Origin: Chryseosolibacter sp036402075
GTDB lineage: Bacteria; Bacteroidota; Bacteroidia; Cytophagales; Cyclobacteriaceae
Reading direction: 5' to 3'
DNA: 17,038 nt
Assembly: GCA_036402075.1 (NCBI GenBank)
Contig: DASWTP010000296.1
Location: 1-17,038 of the forward strand
Shown: positions 1-6,870 of the stretch, piece after piece
Layout: each line of letters begins with the position of its first letter
Position numbering within the stretch: the stretch's first letter is position 1
Position numbers and translations under genes: made by a program
The notes under the pieces: generated by a model
Seen by the model: only the letters and a program-made list of their open reading frames with translations
Database searches by the model: none
What the model was told of the DNA's origin: nothing

Positions 1-153
1 CTCGAATTCCGCTATCAGTACAATGTAAACAGGGCCAACAAACCAGGCACACAAAATTCTTACAACCTACAGAACACTACAGATAAATGGGGCAACGAAT
101 TGAAGCTCCACACACTTAGTATCAATGTAGGCGTTACGTTGTTTTATTTTTAA
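1..153 (+). CDS. C-terminal end of a probable outer-membrane beta-barrel protein (partial)
   Basis: An open frame enters from the window edge and stops at TAA 151-153, leaving 50 residues. It has the alternating polar/hydrophobic pattern of beta strands, and its end (SINVGVTLFYF) looks like the last strand of an outer-membrane barrel with the C-terminal aromatic residue used for BAM recognition. The family cannot be named from this fragment. The next gene starts 6 bases after the stop, so the two are probably co-transcribed, which fits a barrel and lipoprotein pair at the cell surface. The fold is inferred from pattern only. Confidence 0.55.
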   Translation, partial: LEFRYQYNVNRANKPGTQNSYNLQNTTDKWGNELKLHTLSINVGVTLFYF

Positions 154-159
154 CCCCTT

Positions 160-2445
160 ATGATAAAAAGCCAAAGTATGAAAACGAAAAACAAACCCCA
201 TTTCCTTTTGATGGCGGCCATCGTAGCGGTCTTCGCGGCCTTTACGGTGTCGTGTAACAAAGATGATGATCCATCGTTAGCTGACCTCAGAGAAGACAAA
301 CTTCAGTATCTCGAAGACTCTCTCCGTATCAGCGACTCACTTCGCCTGATTGGTAATGCAGGTGTTGTTAACTATTCAATCACCGTTGTGGACGGTTCTA
401 CTTCTTCTATCTACGCGAACGGTAGAACAAATGAATCAAAGTCTGCTGTTGATGGCGCAATTGTAACGATCTCTCAGTATGGTAAGACGTTGACTGATAC
501 AACCGATGCTTCTGGTACTGTTGTATTCAATGGTTTCTTCCGCAGTGCGGTTAACGTAACCATTAAGAAAACTGATTATACTTCTGTGAGTTATATCTCT
601 GGTGTTCACATCCAGGATTCAACGCGCACCGGTACCATCAGCTTTGTAGGAAATATCATTCCTATTTTTGCGTTGACAGGTGCTAACACAGCCAACATCT
701 CTGGCCGTGCAACCATCGAAACAAACCTTACAAACAGAACTGTGGAGCTTGCTCCTGATGGAACAACGGTCAGCGCTTCAATTGACGCGACTAACAATTC
801 AGATTTCTCTGACAAGTTCTTGACGACCGACATCGATGACAGAATCTACATCAGCTCATGTGGTTGCGAGTTTGTATATGTTGGTAACATTCTTCAGGCA
901 AGCTATTCAACTGGCATTGTTGGTACAGTAGCTTCTGGCAACTATTCAATCACAGTTCCTGCTGCCATCGATGGATTGCCATTGAACCTCCAGTATTCAG
1001 ACGTTGCAGCTGATCAGACATTATTCCAATTGAATGGTTCAGATCAGAACTCGATCGTTAGGAGAACAATCTACACAGCAAACCCATTTGCGTCTGCAGC
1101 TACTCTTCCAGCAAGCACAAACGTAAGTGTTGCTTTCGAGTCATTCGATGCGCAGGCAACAGCAACAGCGGTGATTTCGGCTCAAGCCGGAACCGTTGAA
1201 AGAATCAACGTTACAAACGGTGGTAGCGGATACATTGCAGCAACTCCTCCGCTTGTTCAAATCGTGGGTGACGGTACAGGTGCAACTGCAACTGCAACAG
1301 TTGGTGCCAACGGTCGCGTAACAGGTGTTACCCTGACAAGCCCAGGTTCAGGTTATACAACAGTTTCCTCTGTTAACTTCCTTTCCGGTTCAGGTGCAAC
1401 AGCTTCTGCTGGCTTGCAGGCAAACGGTACTGTGACTTCAATCGTGATCACAAACTCTGGTTCAGGCTACACGTCAGCTCCGACCGTTACGATCCCTGCT
1501 CCAGGTGGAACAGGAACGCAAGCTCAAGGAACTGCTAACATTGACGCGCTTGGTCGCGTAACTTCGATTACCATCACTAACCCTGGTACTGGCTATGCGG
1601 CAGACCCAGGCGCCATTACGATTGCAGCCCCTCCGGCAGGTGGTGTGCAGGCAGTAGCGAATGCACTTTATTCTGGCGTATCTGTAGGCAACGTAACCGT
1701 AACGCCTGGTTCAGGATATACTTACGCTCCTACGGTAACATTCAGTGCTCCGCAGCGTGCTAATGGTGTACGTGCAACTGGTACTGCCTCGTTTGATGCA
1801 ACAACCGGACAAGTTACTGGTATACAAGTTACCAACGCAGGTTCAGGCTATACAGCAGCTCCTACGGTGACTTTGAATGCAGGTAGCGGTGCAGCTGCGC
1901 AAGGTTATCTTACTGGTGGATCAGTTATCTCATTCAACATTACATCAACTGGCGATGATTATGCTTACGCTCCAACGGTTGTAATTGGAAGGACTGATGA
2001 CGGTAATGGCTCAGGCGCAACCGGAACCGCAGTGATGTCAAACGGACGTGTGGTTGGTATCAACCTTACTAACGGTGGATCTGGCTATACATCCGCTCCA
2101 AGTGTTGAACTTGTAACAGGTACTGGCGCGGTAGCTTACGCTATTGTAAACGGAAGCGGCTCTATCACCGGCTTCAACATCGCAAAAGGCGGTAGCGGTT
2201 ATACCGGTGCACCTCGCGTGATTATCAATGGTGGTGGAACACCTGAGGCTTCGGCAACAGCAACCGTAACCGGTGGCGCTGTAACGGGAATGACTGTTGT
2301 ATTGGGCGGTAGCGGATATACTTCAGGTAACATCCCAGCTTCAGCTCAAAACTTCTCTACAACCAAAGGTTCGTTTATCGAGACCAAGCCTGGTTTGAAG
2401 TACATTAATGACGTTAACTACGGAACAGGTACAATCCGTAACTAA
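160..2445 (+). CDS. Large surface lipoprotein with ten GSGY-type beta repeats
   Basis: 761 residues from ATG 160; a second in-frame ATG at 178 (MKTKNK) gives an equally good signal peptide and may be the true start. The N-terminus has a basic stretch, a hydrophobic core and a loose lipobox (TVSC, Cys32 counted from ATG 160). CNKDDDP follows, and an acidic run after the lipidated cysteine is the Bacteroidota lipoprotein export signal for the cell surface. Residues about 40-62 are charged and helical (LREDKLQYLEDSLR). Residues about 65-155 resemble a carboxypeptidase-regulatory-like (Ig-like) domain. Residues about 345-725 are repeats (separate entry). No type IX secretion C-terminal domain is apparent. 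The role is unknown; a structural or adhesive surface protein is an inference. It lies directly behind a probable barrel gene and ends at a strong terminator. Confidence 0.85.
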   Translation: MIKSQSMKTKNKPHFLLMAAIVAVFAAFTVSCNKDDDPSLADLREDKLQYLEDSLRISDSLRLIGNAGVVNYSITVVDGSTSSIYANGRTNESKSAVDGAIVTISQYGKTLTDTTDASGTVVFNGFFRSAVNVTIKKTDYTSVSYISGVHIQDSTRTGTISFVGNIIPIFALTGANTANISGRATIETNLTNRTVELAPDGTTVSASIDATNNSDFSDKFLTTDIDDRIYISSCGCEFVYVGNILQASYSTGIVGTVASGNYSITVPAAIDGLPLNLQYSDVAADQTLFQLNGSDQNSIVRRTIYTANPFASAATLPASTNVSVAFESFDAQATATAVISAQAGTVERINVTNGGSGYIAATPPLVQIVGDGTGATATATVGANGRVTGVTLTSPGSGYTTVSSVNFLSGSGATASAGLQANGTVTSIVITNSGSGYTSAPTVTIPAPGGTGTQAQGTANIDALGRVTSITITNPGTGYAADPGAITIAAPPAGGVQAVANALYSGVSVGNVTVTPGSGYTYAPTVTFSAPQRANGVRATGTASFDATTGQVTGIQVTNAGSGYTAAPTVTLNAGSGAAAQGYLTGGSVISFNITSTGDDYAYAPTVVIGRTDDGNGSGATGTAVMSNGRVVGINLTNGGSGYTSAPSVELVTGTGAVAYAIVNGSGSITGFNIAKGGSGYTGAPRVIINGGGTPEASATATVTGGAVTGMTVVLGGSGYTSGNIPASAQNFSTTKGSFIETKPGLKYINDVNYGTGTIRN
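1186..2336 (+). repeat. Ten tandem protein repeats of about 35-50 residues (GGSGYTSAPTV type)
   Basis: The coding sequence contains ten copies of a segment centred on G-[ST]-G-Y-x-x-x-P, usually followed by a short beta strand, a Gly/Thr/Ala-rich turn (such as GTGATATATV) and a second strand (NGRVTGI). Cores begin near 1219 and the last is near 2308. Copy 2 has GSGYTTVSS, copy 4 GTGYAADP, copy 7 GDDYAYAP and copy 10 GSGYTSGN, so these four are the most divergent; the others keep GSGY and mostly the following Pro. The regular spacing suggests a beta-rich stacked structure. Similar GGSGYTSAPTV repeats occur in other bacterial surface proteins and in phage structural proteins (general knowledge). 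Confidence 0.85.
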
Positions 2446-2464
2446 TACAGGTTAAAACTAAGAT

Positions 2465-2499
2465 AATAAGGGCCAGCATGATCTGGCCCTTATTTTTTT
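2465..2499 (+). terminator. Rho-independent terminator after the repeat lipoprotein
   Basis: A perfect 12-bp stem (AATAAGGGCCAG, 2465-2476, with its complement at 2483-2494) has a 6-nt loop (CATGAT), and the T run starts inside the right arm. It lies 20 bases after the stop codon. The following 176 bases up to the next gene show no clear promoter box. Confidence 0.9.
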
Positions 2500-2675
2500 A
2501 TAACAGCCCGCAACCTTTTGCCGGCCGCTCCGTACACACTCCCTATTGCTAACCTTTAAATGCCATGAACTTAGTATTTTAGATATCGTTTCCTGACCAT
2601 ATTGGCAGACGATAATGACTATTCGCCATCAAGATGCTGGCAGAATTTTTCCATTTATTCTAAAATACCTAACTC

Positions 2676-4088
2676 ATGACTAATACTTTCTCTAATAAAT
2701 TATCTTCTTTCTTTAAACTCTTTCGCAAAGCGCTCGAAGGCGAGCAACAGGATTACACTGCACTAAGCATTGATAAAGCGATCTTCATGCTTTCCATTCC
2801 GATGGTCCTCGAGATGATCATGGAATCATTGTTTGCTGTTGTTGACGTGTACTGGGTAAGCCGGCTCAACGACAACGATGCCGTGGCTACCATCGGCTTA
2901 ACCGAATCCGTCCTCACACTTGTTTACTCACTCGCGATTGGCCTAAGTATGGGTGCAACTGCGATGGTTGCGCGAAGAGTGGGCGAGAAGGACTTCAATG
3001 CAGCTAAAGTTGCGGCAGCCCAGGCGCTGTACATCGGTCTTGCAATTTCAGTTGTTATCTCGATTGCCGGGATTTTCTTCGCGGAAGACATTCTCAGGCT
3101 GATGGGAGCAAGCGAAAGCCTGATCACAAAAAATTCCGGCTATACGCGTTGGATGCTTACGGGTAACATCACCATCATGATGCTGTTCCTGATCAATGCC
3201 GTATTTCGCGGAGCCGGAGACGCATCACTTGCTATGAGGTCCCTTTGGCTTGCTAATATTCTGAACATTGCGCTCGGACCGGTCTTTATTTTTGGCATCG
3301 GCCCGATTCCGGCCATGGGTGTTGAAGGCGCGGCTGTTGCGACAACTATCGGACGAGGCTCTGGTGTGTTGTACCAGGTATATCATTTATTCCGCGGACA
3401 AGGTTTGATCAAATTCGATCGGCTAAACATGCCATTCAGACCCGACATCGTTGTGCGGCTTATTAAAGTCTCGCTGGGTGGAATGATGCAGTTTATCATT
3501 GGTTCCGCAAGCTGGATCTTCCTGGTGCGAATAATGTCAGACTTTGGCAGCGCGACCGTGGCAGGTTATACAATCGCGATTCGCCTTATTGTGTTTGCAA
3601 TTCTTCCCGCGTGGGGAATGGCGAACGCTGCGGCAACACTTGTAGGTCAGAACCTGGGTGCCGGACAACCCGATCGCGCTGAGAAGTCAGTGTGGCGAAG
3701 TGCGTTTCTTAACATGATCTTTCTCGGCACGGTAGGAATAATATTCCTGATCTTCGCCAGGCAGTTCATTGGATTTTTCACCACAGATCCGGAAGTGCTC
3801 AGAAACGGTGTCCAGTGTTTGCAAATTGTTTGTCTCGGCTATGCGTTCTATGCTTACGGGATGGTGATTGGCCAGTCGTTCAATGGAGCGGGGGATACAA
3901 AAACTCCCACAATTATCAACTTTGTTGGATTCTGGTTATTCCAGATTCCGCTGGCGTATTCGCTTGCCCTTGTGCTCAACATTGGGTCTCCTGGTGTGTA
4001 CGCTGCAATCTCAATTGCAGAATCATGCATCGCTATTGCGGCCATTTTGATTTTCCGAAAAGGAAAATGGAAGACCGTTAAGATCTAA
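2676..4088 (+). CDS. MATE family multidrug/Na+ or H+ antiporter
   Basis: 470 residues, the usual length for the MATE family, which exports cationic drugs and metabolites across the inner membrane in exchange for Na+ or H+. The protein is hydrophobic throughout, with about 12 membrane segments in two related halves. The first half opens with a typical MATE block (SIPMVLEMIMESLFAVVDVY), followed by VSRLNDNDAVATIGL. The second half carries FAILPAWGMANAAATLVGQNLG, the matching family block, near residues 308-329. The first ~38 residues are a polar lead with no signal peptide. ATG 2676 is the first start and no Shine-Dalgarno is seen. It stands alone, bounded by terminators on both sides. The substrate cannot be inferred. 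Confidence 0.93.
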   Translation: MTNTFSNKLSSFFKLFRKALEGEQQDYTALSIDKAIFMLSIPMVLEMIMESLFAVVDVYWVSRLNDNDAVATIGLTESVLTLVYSLAIGLSMGATAMVARRVGEKDFNAAKVAAAQALYIGLAISVVISIAGIFFAEDILRLMGASESLITKNSGYTRWMLTGNITIMMLFLINAVFRGAGDASLAMRSLWLANILNIALGPVFIFGIGPIPAMGVEGAAVATTIGRGSGVLYQVYHLFRGQGLIKFDRLNMPFRPDIVVRLIKVSLGGMMQFIIGSASWIFLVRIMSDFGSATVAGYTIAIRLIVFAILPAWGMANAAATLVGQNLGAGQPDRAEKSVWRSAFLNMIFLGTVGIIFLIFARQFIGFFTTDPEVLRNGVQCLQIVCLGYAFYAYGMVIGQSFNGAGDTKTPTIINFVGFWLFQIPLAYSLALVLNIGSPGVYAAISIAESCIAIAAILIFRKGKWKTVKI

Positions 4089-4093
4089 AAAAC

Positions 4094-4124
4094 AAAGGGA
4101 CGTTTTAAAGCGTCCCTTTTTCTT
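4094..4124. terminator. Bidirectional terminator between convergent genes
   Basis: The 9-bp stem AAAGGGACG (4094-4102) with CGTCCCTTT (4111-4119) has an 8-nt loop and a T run on the plus strand. On the minus strand the arm is followed by a T-rich tail (the complement of 4086-4096). It starts 5 bases after the MATE stop and lies just beyond the stop of the minus-strand gene, so it can serve both. Confidence 0.85.
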
Positions 4125-4392
4125 ATGGCTCTTTCTTTTTAAAAGCAGCATTGAAGGCGGTTTTCAGCTCTTCACCCGCTTTTTTCAAACTCGCTTCAAC
4201 CTCTTTCCATCGCTCTTTATTCTCGGCTTCTTTCTTAATTTTCTCAGCCGACACTTTCAATTCTTCGTATTTTTCCTGGAATTCTTTCTGCAGTTTTTCA
4301 CCCGCTTCGTTTAATTCCACCATAAATTCATCGACCTTTTTGCCGAAGCTCTTAAAGGCCTTTTCGTTCTTTCCTTCCTCTTTTGGTTCCAT
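4123..4392 (-). CDS. Small Lys/Glu-rich helical protein, unknown function
   Basis: 89 residues, extremely rich in Lys and Glu, with no Cys and no membrane segment. The whole chain is predicted as amphipathic helix or coiled coil with hydrophobic positions about every 3-4 residues (VDEFMVELNEAGEKLQKEF). It ends almost on a two-way terminator and is divergent from the next gene, starting 19 bases from that gene's earliest start, which supports a real transcription unit. An open frame also exists on the opposite strand but has a Ser/Phe-rich translation typical of an antisense shadow of a Lys/Glu gene. I do not recognise a named family. Phasin-like or apolipoprotein-like lipid-surface binding is possible but unsupported. 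Confidence 0.65.
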   Translation of the reverse strand: MEPKEEGKNEKAFKSFGKKVDEFMVELNEAGEKLQKEFQEKYEELKVSAEKIKKEAENKERWKEVEASLKKAGEELKTAFNAAFKKKEP

Positions 4393-4410
4393 AATCGTGG
4401 GTTCACGGGT

Positions 4411-5139
4411 ATGAATTTAGAGATGGTTTTTAACATTAACAAAACCGTTGCTATGAATTCGGAGCAGGATCCAATTAATTGTATTAAGAATTTATTGGAA
4501 AACAAATCGACAGCAAAGCAGGCAACGTACCGGCATATTGTCGAAGCGTTTTCTATCCTTTCCCATGAGGCAAAACGCGTGGTTGATGAATTGCTCAAAA
4601 GAGCTCATCCTGATGATAAAGATGTGACTGTAGAATATAACACTGTAAGCGAGCATGAATTTGATGTGAAGCTCGCGGGTGATATGCTGATTTTCGTAAT
4701 GCATACCAACGTGGTTACGTTCGAAGATTCACATCCGATAATGAAAGAAGACTACATTCTTCAAAATGATGTGAACCGGTATTTTGGGCAAATCATGATC
4801 TACAATTTTATGGCCGACTCCTTGCGATTCAATCGTTCAAATGACCCTGGCTATTTGCTTGCCCGGTTGATGATCAATCACGATAATCGGTTTTTCATTG
4901 AAGGGGAAAAAGAACTTGCCGAATACAATAAGATCTCAGAAACACCGATCACGGAGGAGATCCTTCGCAAAATCGTCAAGATCGTGCTGCGGATGGCCAT
5001 CGAAAACGACCTTATTGCACCACCGTTCAAAGAGGTTAAATCCATCACCTTGCATCAGAAACGAGAGCACGCGCCAGAACTCGGTGGTGGACAAAAAATA
5101 GGCTTCAGGATGAGCTATGAAAATAAAACGGAAGGTTAG
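4411..5139 (+). CDS. Conserved-looking hypothetical protein, unknown function
   Basis: 242 residues if started at ATG 4411; ATG 4423 and ATG 4453 (MNSEQDP) are alternatives. The last would give 228 residues and leave a longer spacer to the divergent minus-strand gene; I cannot decide between them. The protein is soluble with mixed helix and strand and has no signal peptide. An N-terminal helical part (about 20-65) precedes a strand-rich section with DVKLAGDMLIFVMHTNVV, then a helical part with RYFGQIMIYNFMADSLRF and, near the end, EILRKIVKIVLRMAIENDLI. No catalytic motif stands out. It leads a plus-strand group with the small lipoprotein and cmk, 41 bases upstream of the lipoprotein start. 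The function is not recognised. Confidence 0.8.
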   Translation: MNLEMVFNINKTVAMNSEQDPINCIKNLLENKSTAKQATYRHIVEAFSILSHEAKRVVDELLKRAHPDDKDVTVEYNTVSEHEFDVKLAGDMLIFVMHTNVVTFEDSHPIMKEDYILQNDVNRYFGQIMIYNFMADSLRFNRSNDPGYLLARLMINHDNRFFIEGEKELAEYNKISETPITEEILRKIVKIVLRMAIENDLIAPPFKEVKSITLHQKREHAPELGGGQKIGFRMSYENKTEG

Positions 5140-5180
5140 AATCTTTTTTTTATTTTTACAGTCCATCTAATCGTCAACGC

Positions 5181-5318
5181 TTGAATATCCGCTCTATAAT
5201 TATATTCCTTTGTGTTGTGATGATCGTGATCGCGGAAGGTTGCGCATCACCGCGGAAGCATAAACACAAAAAGTTAAAACCGGGTAAGCCGATTCCTTGT
5301 CCACTCAAAGATTGCTGA
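5181..5318 (+). CDS. 45-residue lipoprotein ending in Cys, TTG start, overlapping cmk
   Basis: The frame 5181-5318 reads, from TTG, a basic start (MNIR), a hydrophobic core (SIIIFLCVVMIVIA), a lipobox-like EGC (Cys21), then ASPRKHKHKKLKPGKPIPCP and a terminal LKDC. The mature part would be only 25 residues, strongly basic in its first half, with Cys40 and a C-terminal Cys45. The TGA overlaps the cmk ATG by one base (TGATG), a typical coupling arrangement. No ATG precedes the hydrophobic core in this frame back to the stop at 5124-5126; ATG 5220 lies inside the core and would destroy the signal. TTG is therefore the best start, and another gene here (6060) also uses TTG. The protein is exported and probably membrane anchored; its role is unknown. 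Confidence 0.6.
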   Translation: MNIRSIIIFLCVVMIVIAEGCASPRKHKHKKLKPGKPIPCPLKDC

Positions 5319-6004
5319 TGCATATTAAGAAGATCGTTATAGCAATTGATGGCTATTCTGCATGCGGAAAAAGTACGACAGCCAAGCAGGTAGCTGCCAT
5401 TCTTGGCTACCGTTACATCGACACAGGGGCCATGTATCGTGCTGTCACGTTATACTTCCTCGATCACCACATAGCACTTACCAATCCGAAAGAAATTGCA
5501 AAGGCCTTGCAGCAGATCAATATCTCGTTTAAGGTGAACTCCAGGAACGTATCAGAGACCTATCTTAACGGGCTGAACGTGGAGAATGACATTCGGAAAA
5601 TGCGCGTGTCTGAAAATGTAAGCCAGGTTAGCGCGATTAAAGATGTGCGCGTGTTTCTTGTTGACCAGCAGAGGCGAATGGGAAAGGAGAAAGGCGTTGT
5701 GCTGGATGGAAGAGATATTGGCACTGTAGTTTTTCCTACGGCCGAACTAAAGGTCTTTATGACTGCCGAGGTGCTCGTGCGAGCCTTCAGAAGGCAACGG
5801 GAGCTGCTTGAAAAAAACAACATGGTGGACCTTGACGAGGTTGTGGATAACCTGCTTCAGCGCGATAAGATCGATACAACCCGCGCAGAAAGTCCGCTTC
5901 GACAAGCGGATGATGCCCTCGTAATCGATACCACCCACATTACCATCGATGAACAAGTGGATGAAGTGGTGAGACTCGCGTTCTCTAAAACTATTGTTCG
6001 ATAG
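5318..6004 (+). CDS. cmk: Cytidylate kinase
   Basis: 228 residues. It phosphorylates CMP and dCMP with ATP in pyrimidine nucleotide supply. The P-loop GYSACGKS is at residues 12-19, the nucleotide-binding IDTGAMYR at 34-41, DGRDIGT at 130-136, and the lid-type signature R182-D183-x-x-D186-x-x-R189 is followed by ESPL. The length matches the bacterial Cmk family. ATG 5318 is chosen because the P-loop then begins at residue 12 as in the family and because it overlaps the stop of the upstream small lipoprotein; an in-frame TTG at 5297 would add seven residues lying in that gene. No independent promoter is seen, so it is probably read with the upstream genes. Confidence 0.95.
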   Translation: MHIKKIVIAIDGYSACGKSTTAKQVAAILGYRYIDTGAMYRAVTLYFLDHHIALTNPKEIAKALQQINISFKVNSRNVSETYLNGLNVENDIRKMRVSENVSQVSAIKDVRVFLVDQQRRMGKEKGVVLDGRDIGTVVFPTAELKVFMTAEVLVRAFRRQRELLEKNNMVDLDEVVDNLLQRDKIDTTRAESPLRQADDALVIDTTHITIDEQVDEVVRLAFSKTIVR

Positions 6005-6059
6005 TTGTTAGCATCCTACATAGCCACTCTTTAACTTCGTTTTCAAATTAACAAACCCC

Positions 6060-6650
6060 TTGCCTTCTCCCGACAGCCCATCGAAGCTCAATGCCATCTT
6101 TGGCCGGATCCTTCGCTATTTCTTTAGCGGCACCTTGTTTATTGTTCCGTTGGTTGCTACCGCCTACTTTATTTTTGTCTCGTTTCAATGGCTCGACAAT
6201 CGGCTTAACCTTCCTTACCCAGGGCTGGGCTTTGCCATCATCATCGCGGTAATCACTTCCATCGGATACCTTTCAACAAACTACATTTTTAAAACCATTG
6301 GAAACTGGTTTGACAGGGGAATGAATAAGATCCCGCTCATTAAGCTGATCTATGCCACGGTGAAAGACTTGCTCGGAGCATTTGTTGGAGACAAAAAAAA
6401 ATTCAACAAGCCGGTGCTGGTAAGAATCAACAAGGATAATAGTCTATTTCAGATTGGTTTTGTCACGCAGTCGGATTTGAGTGAACTTGGTCTGAATGAT
6501 ATGGTAGTTGTGTACTTCCCACATTCATATGCATTTTCCGGCTATCACTATTTCGTGCCGAAGGAAAATATCAAACCATTGAACATCTCCGGGCCCACCG
6601 CGATGAAATTCATCGTTTCTGGTGGCGTTAGCGGGTTGAAGGACTACTGA
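6060..6650 (+). CDS. DUF502 family inner-membrane protein
   Basis: 196 residues starting at TTG 6060; no ATG occurs in frame before the conserved region. Two membrane segments lie at about residues 18-42 (with the family-like FSGTLFIVPLVATAYF) and 55-78. A soluble C-terminal part follows, including GNWFDRGMNKIPLIKLIYATVKD and YFPHSYAFSGYHYFVP, which match the DUF502 pattern. The function of the family is not established. The gene follows cmk after 55 bases. A one-mismatch -7 box (TAACTTCG, 6032-6039) lies ahead of the start, but its -33 partner is badly spaced, so a separate promoter is uncertain. Confidence 0.85.
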   Translation: MPSPDSPSKLNAIFGRILRYFFSGTLFIVPLVATAYFIFVSFQWLDNRLNLPYPGLGFAIIIAVITSIGYLSTNYIFKTIGNWFDRGMNKIPLIKLIYATVKDLLGAFVGDKKKFNKPVLVRINKDNSLFQIGFVTQSDLSELGLNDMVVVYFPHSYAFSGYHYFVPKENIKPLNISGPTAMKFIVSGGVSGLKDY

Positions 6651-6668
6651 AGCCAGCTGCTGCTTTCA

Positions 6669-6840
6669 GGTGTCATGTCGAGGCGCTTCTGAATTCACTA
6701 TTTCTTGTAAACCTAATTGCCGAAGCAATCCGAGAGGAAATAACTTGCGCTTACGGGGATCCTTCGCTCGCGCAGGCCATTGCTCTTGCTGTACTCAGGA
6801 TGACAGGTTCGAAAGCGTGGTTCCTTCGCTCGCACCGGAA
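6669..6840. repeat. Degenerate dispersed intergenic repeat region
   Basis: This 220-base gap between convergent genes has no credible gene. It contains TGTCATGTCGAG (about 6671-6682) facing CTCAGGATGACA (about 6794-6805), an imperfect inverted pair. The 12-mer TCCTTCGCTCGC occurs twice, at 6760-6771 and 6822-6833. GGATCCTTCGCTCGC followed by CAGGATGACA resembles dispersed intergenic palindromes common in bacterial genomes (general knowledge). The copy looks worn and composite. Confidence 0.5.
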
Positions 6841-6870
6841 GAGCTGATGATACGGTAATAAAAGCTATGA

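Noticed and set aside
4151..4414. Plus-strand frame opposite the Lys/Glu-rich gene
   Set aside because: Ser/Phe-rich antisense shadow; the minus-strand frame has a protein-like helical pattern and a terminator.
5181..5211. Promoter reading of this stretch (TTG at 5181, TTCCTTTG near 5204)
   Set aside because: The -7 box has a mismatch in the key TA, and the same bases encode a convincing lipoprotein signal peptide.
5297..5317. TTG 5297 as the cmk start
   Set aside because: Adds seven residues inside the small lipoprotein frame and moves the P-loop away from its usual position; ATG 5318 overlaps the TGA neatly.
6670..6858. 62-codon plus-strand open frame between the DUF502 gene and mnmA
   Set aside because: The translation is Cys/Arg/Ser-rich without structure and lies wholly in repeat sequence.
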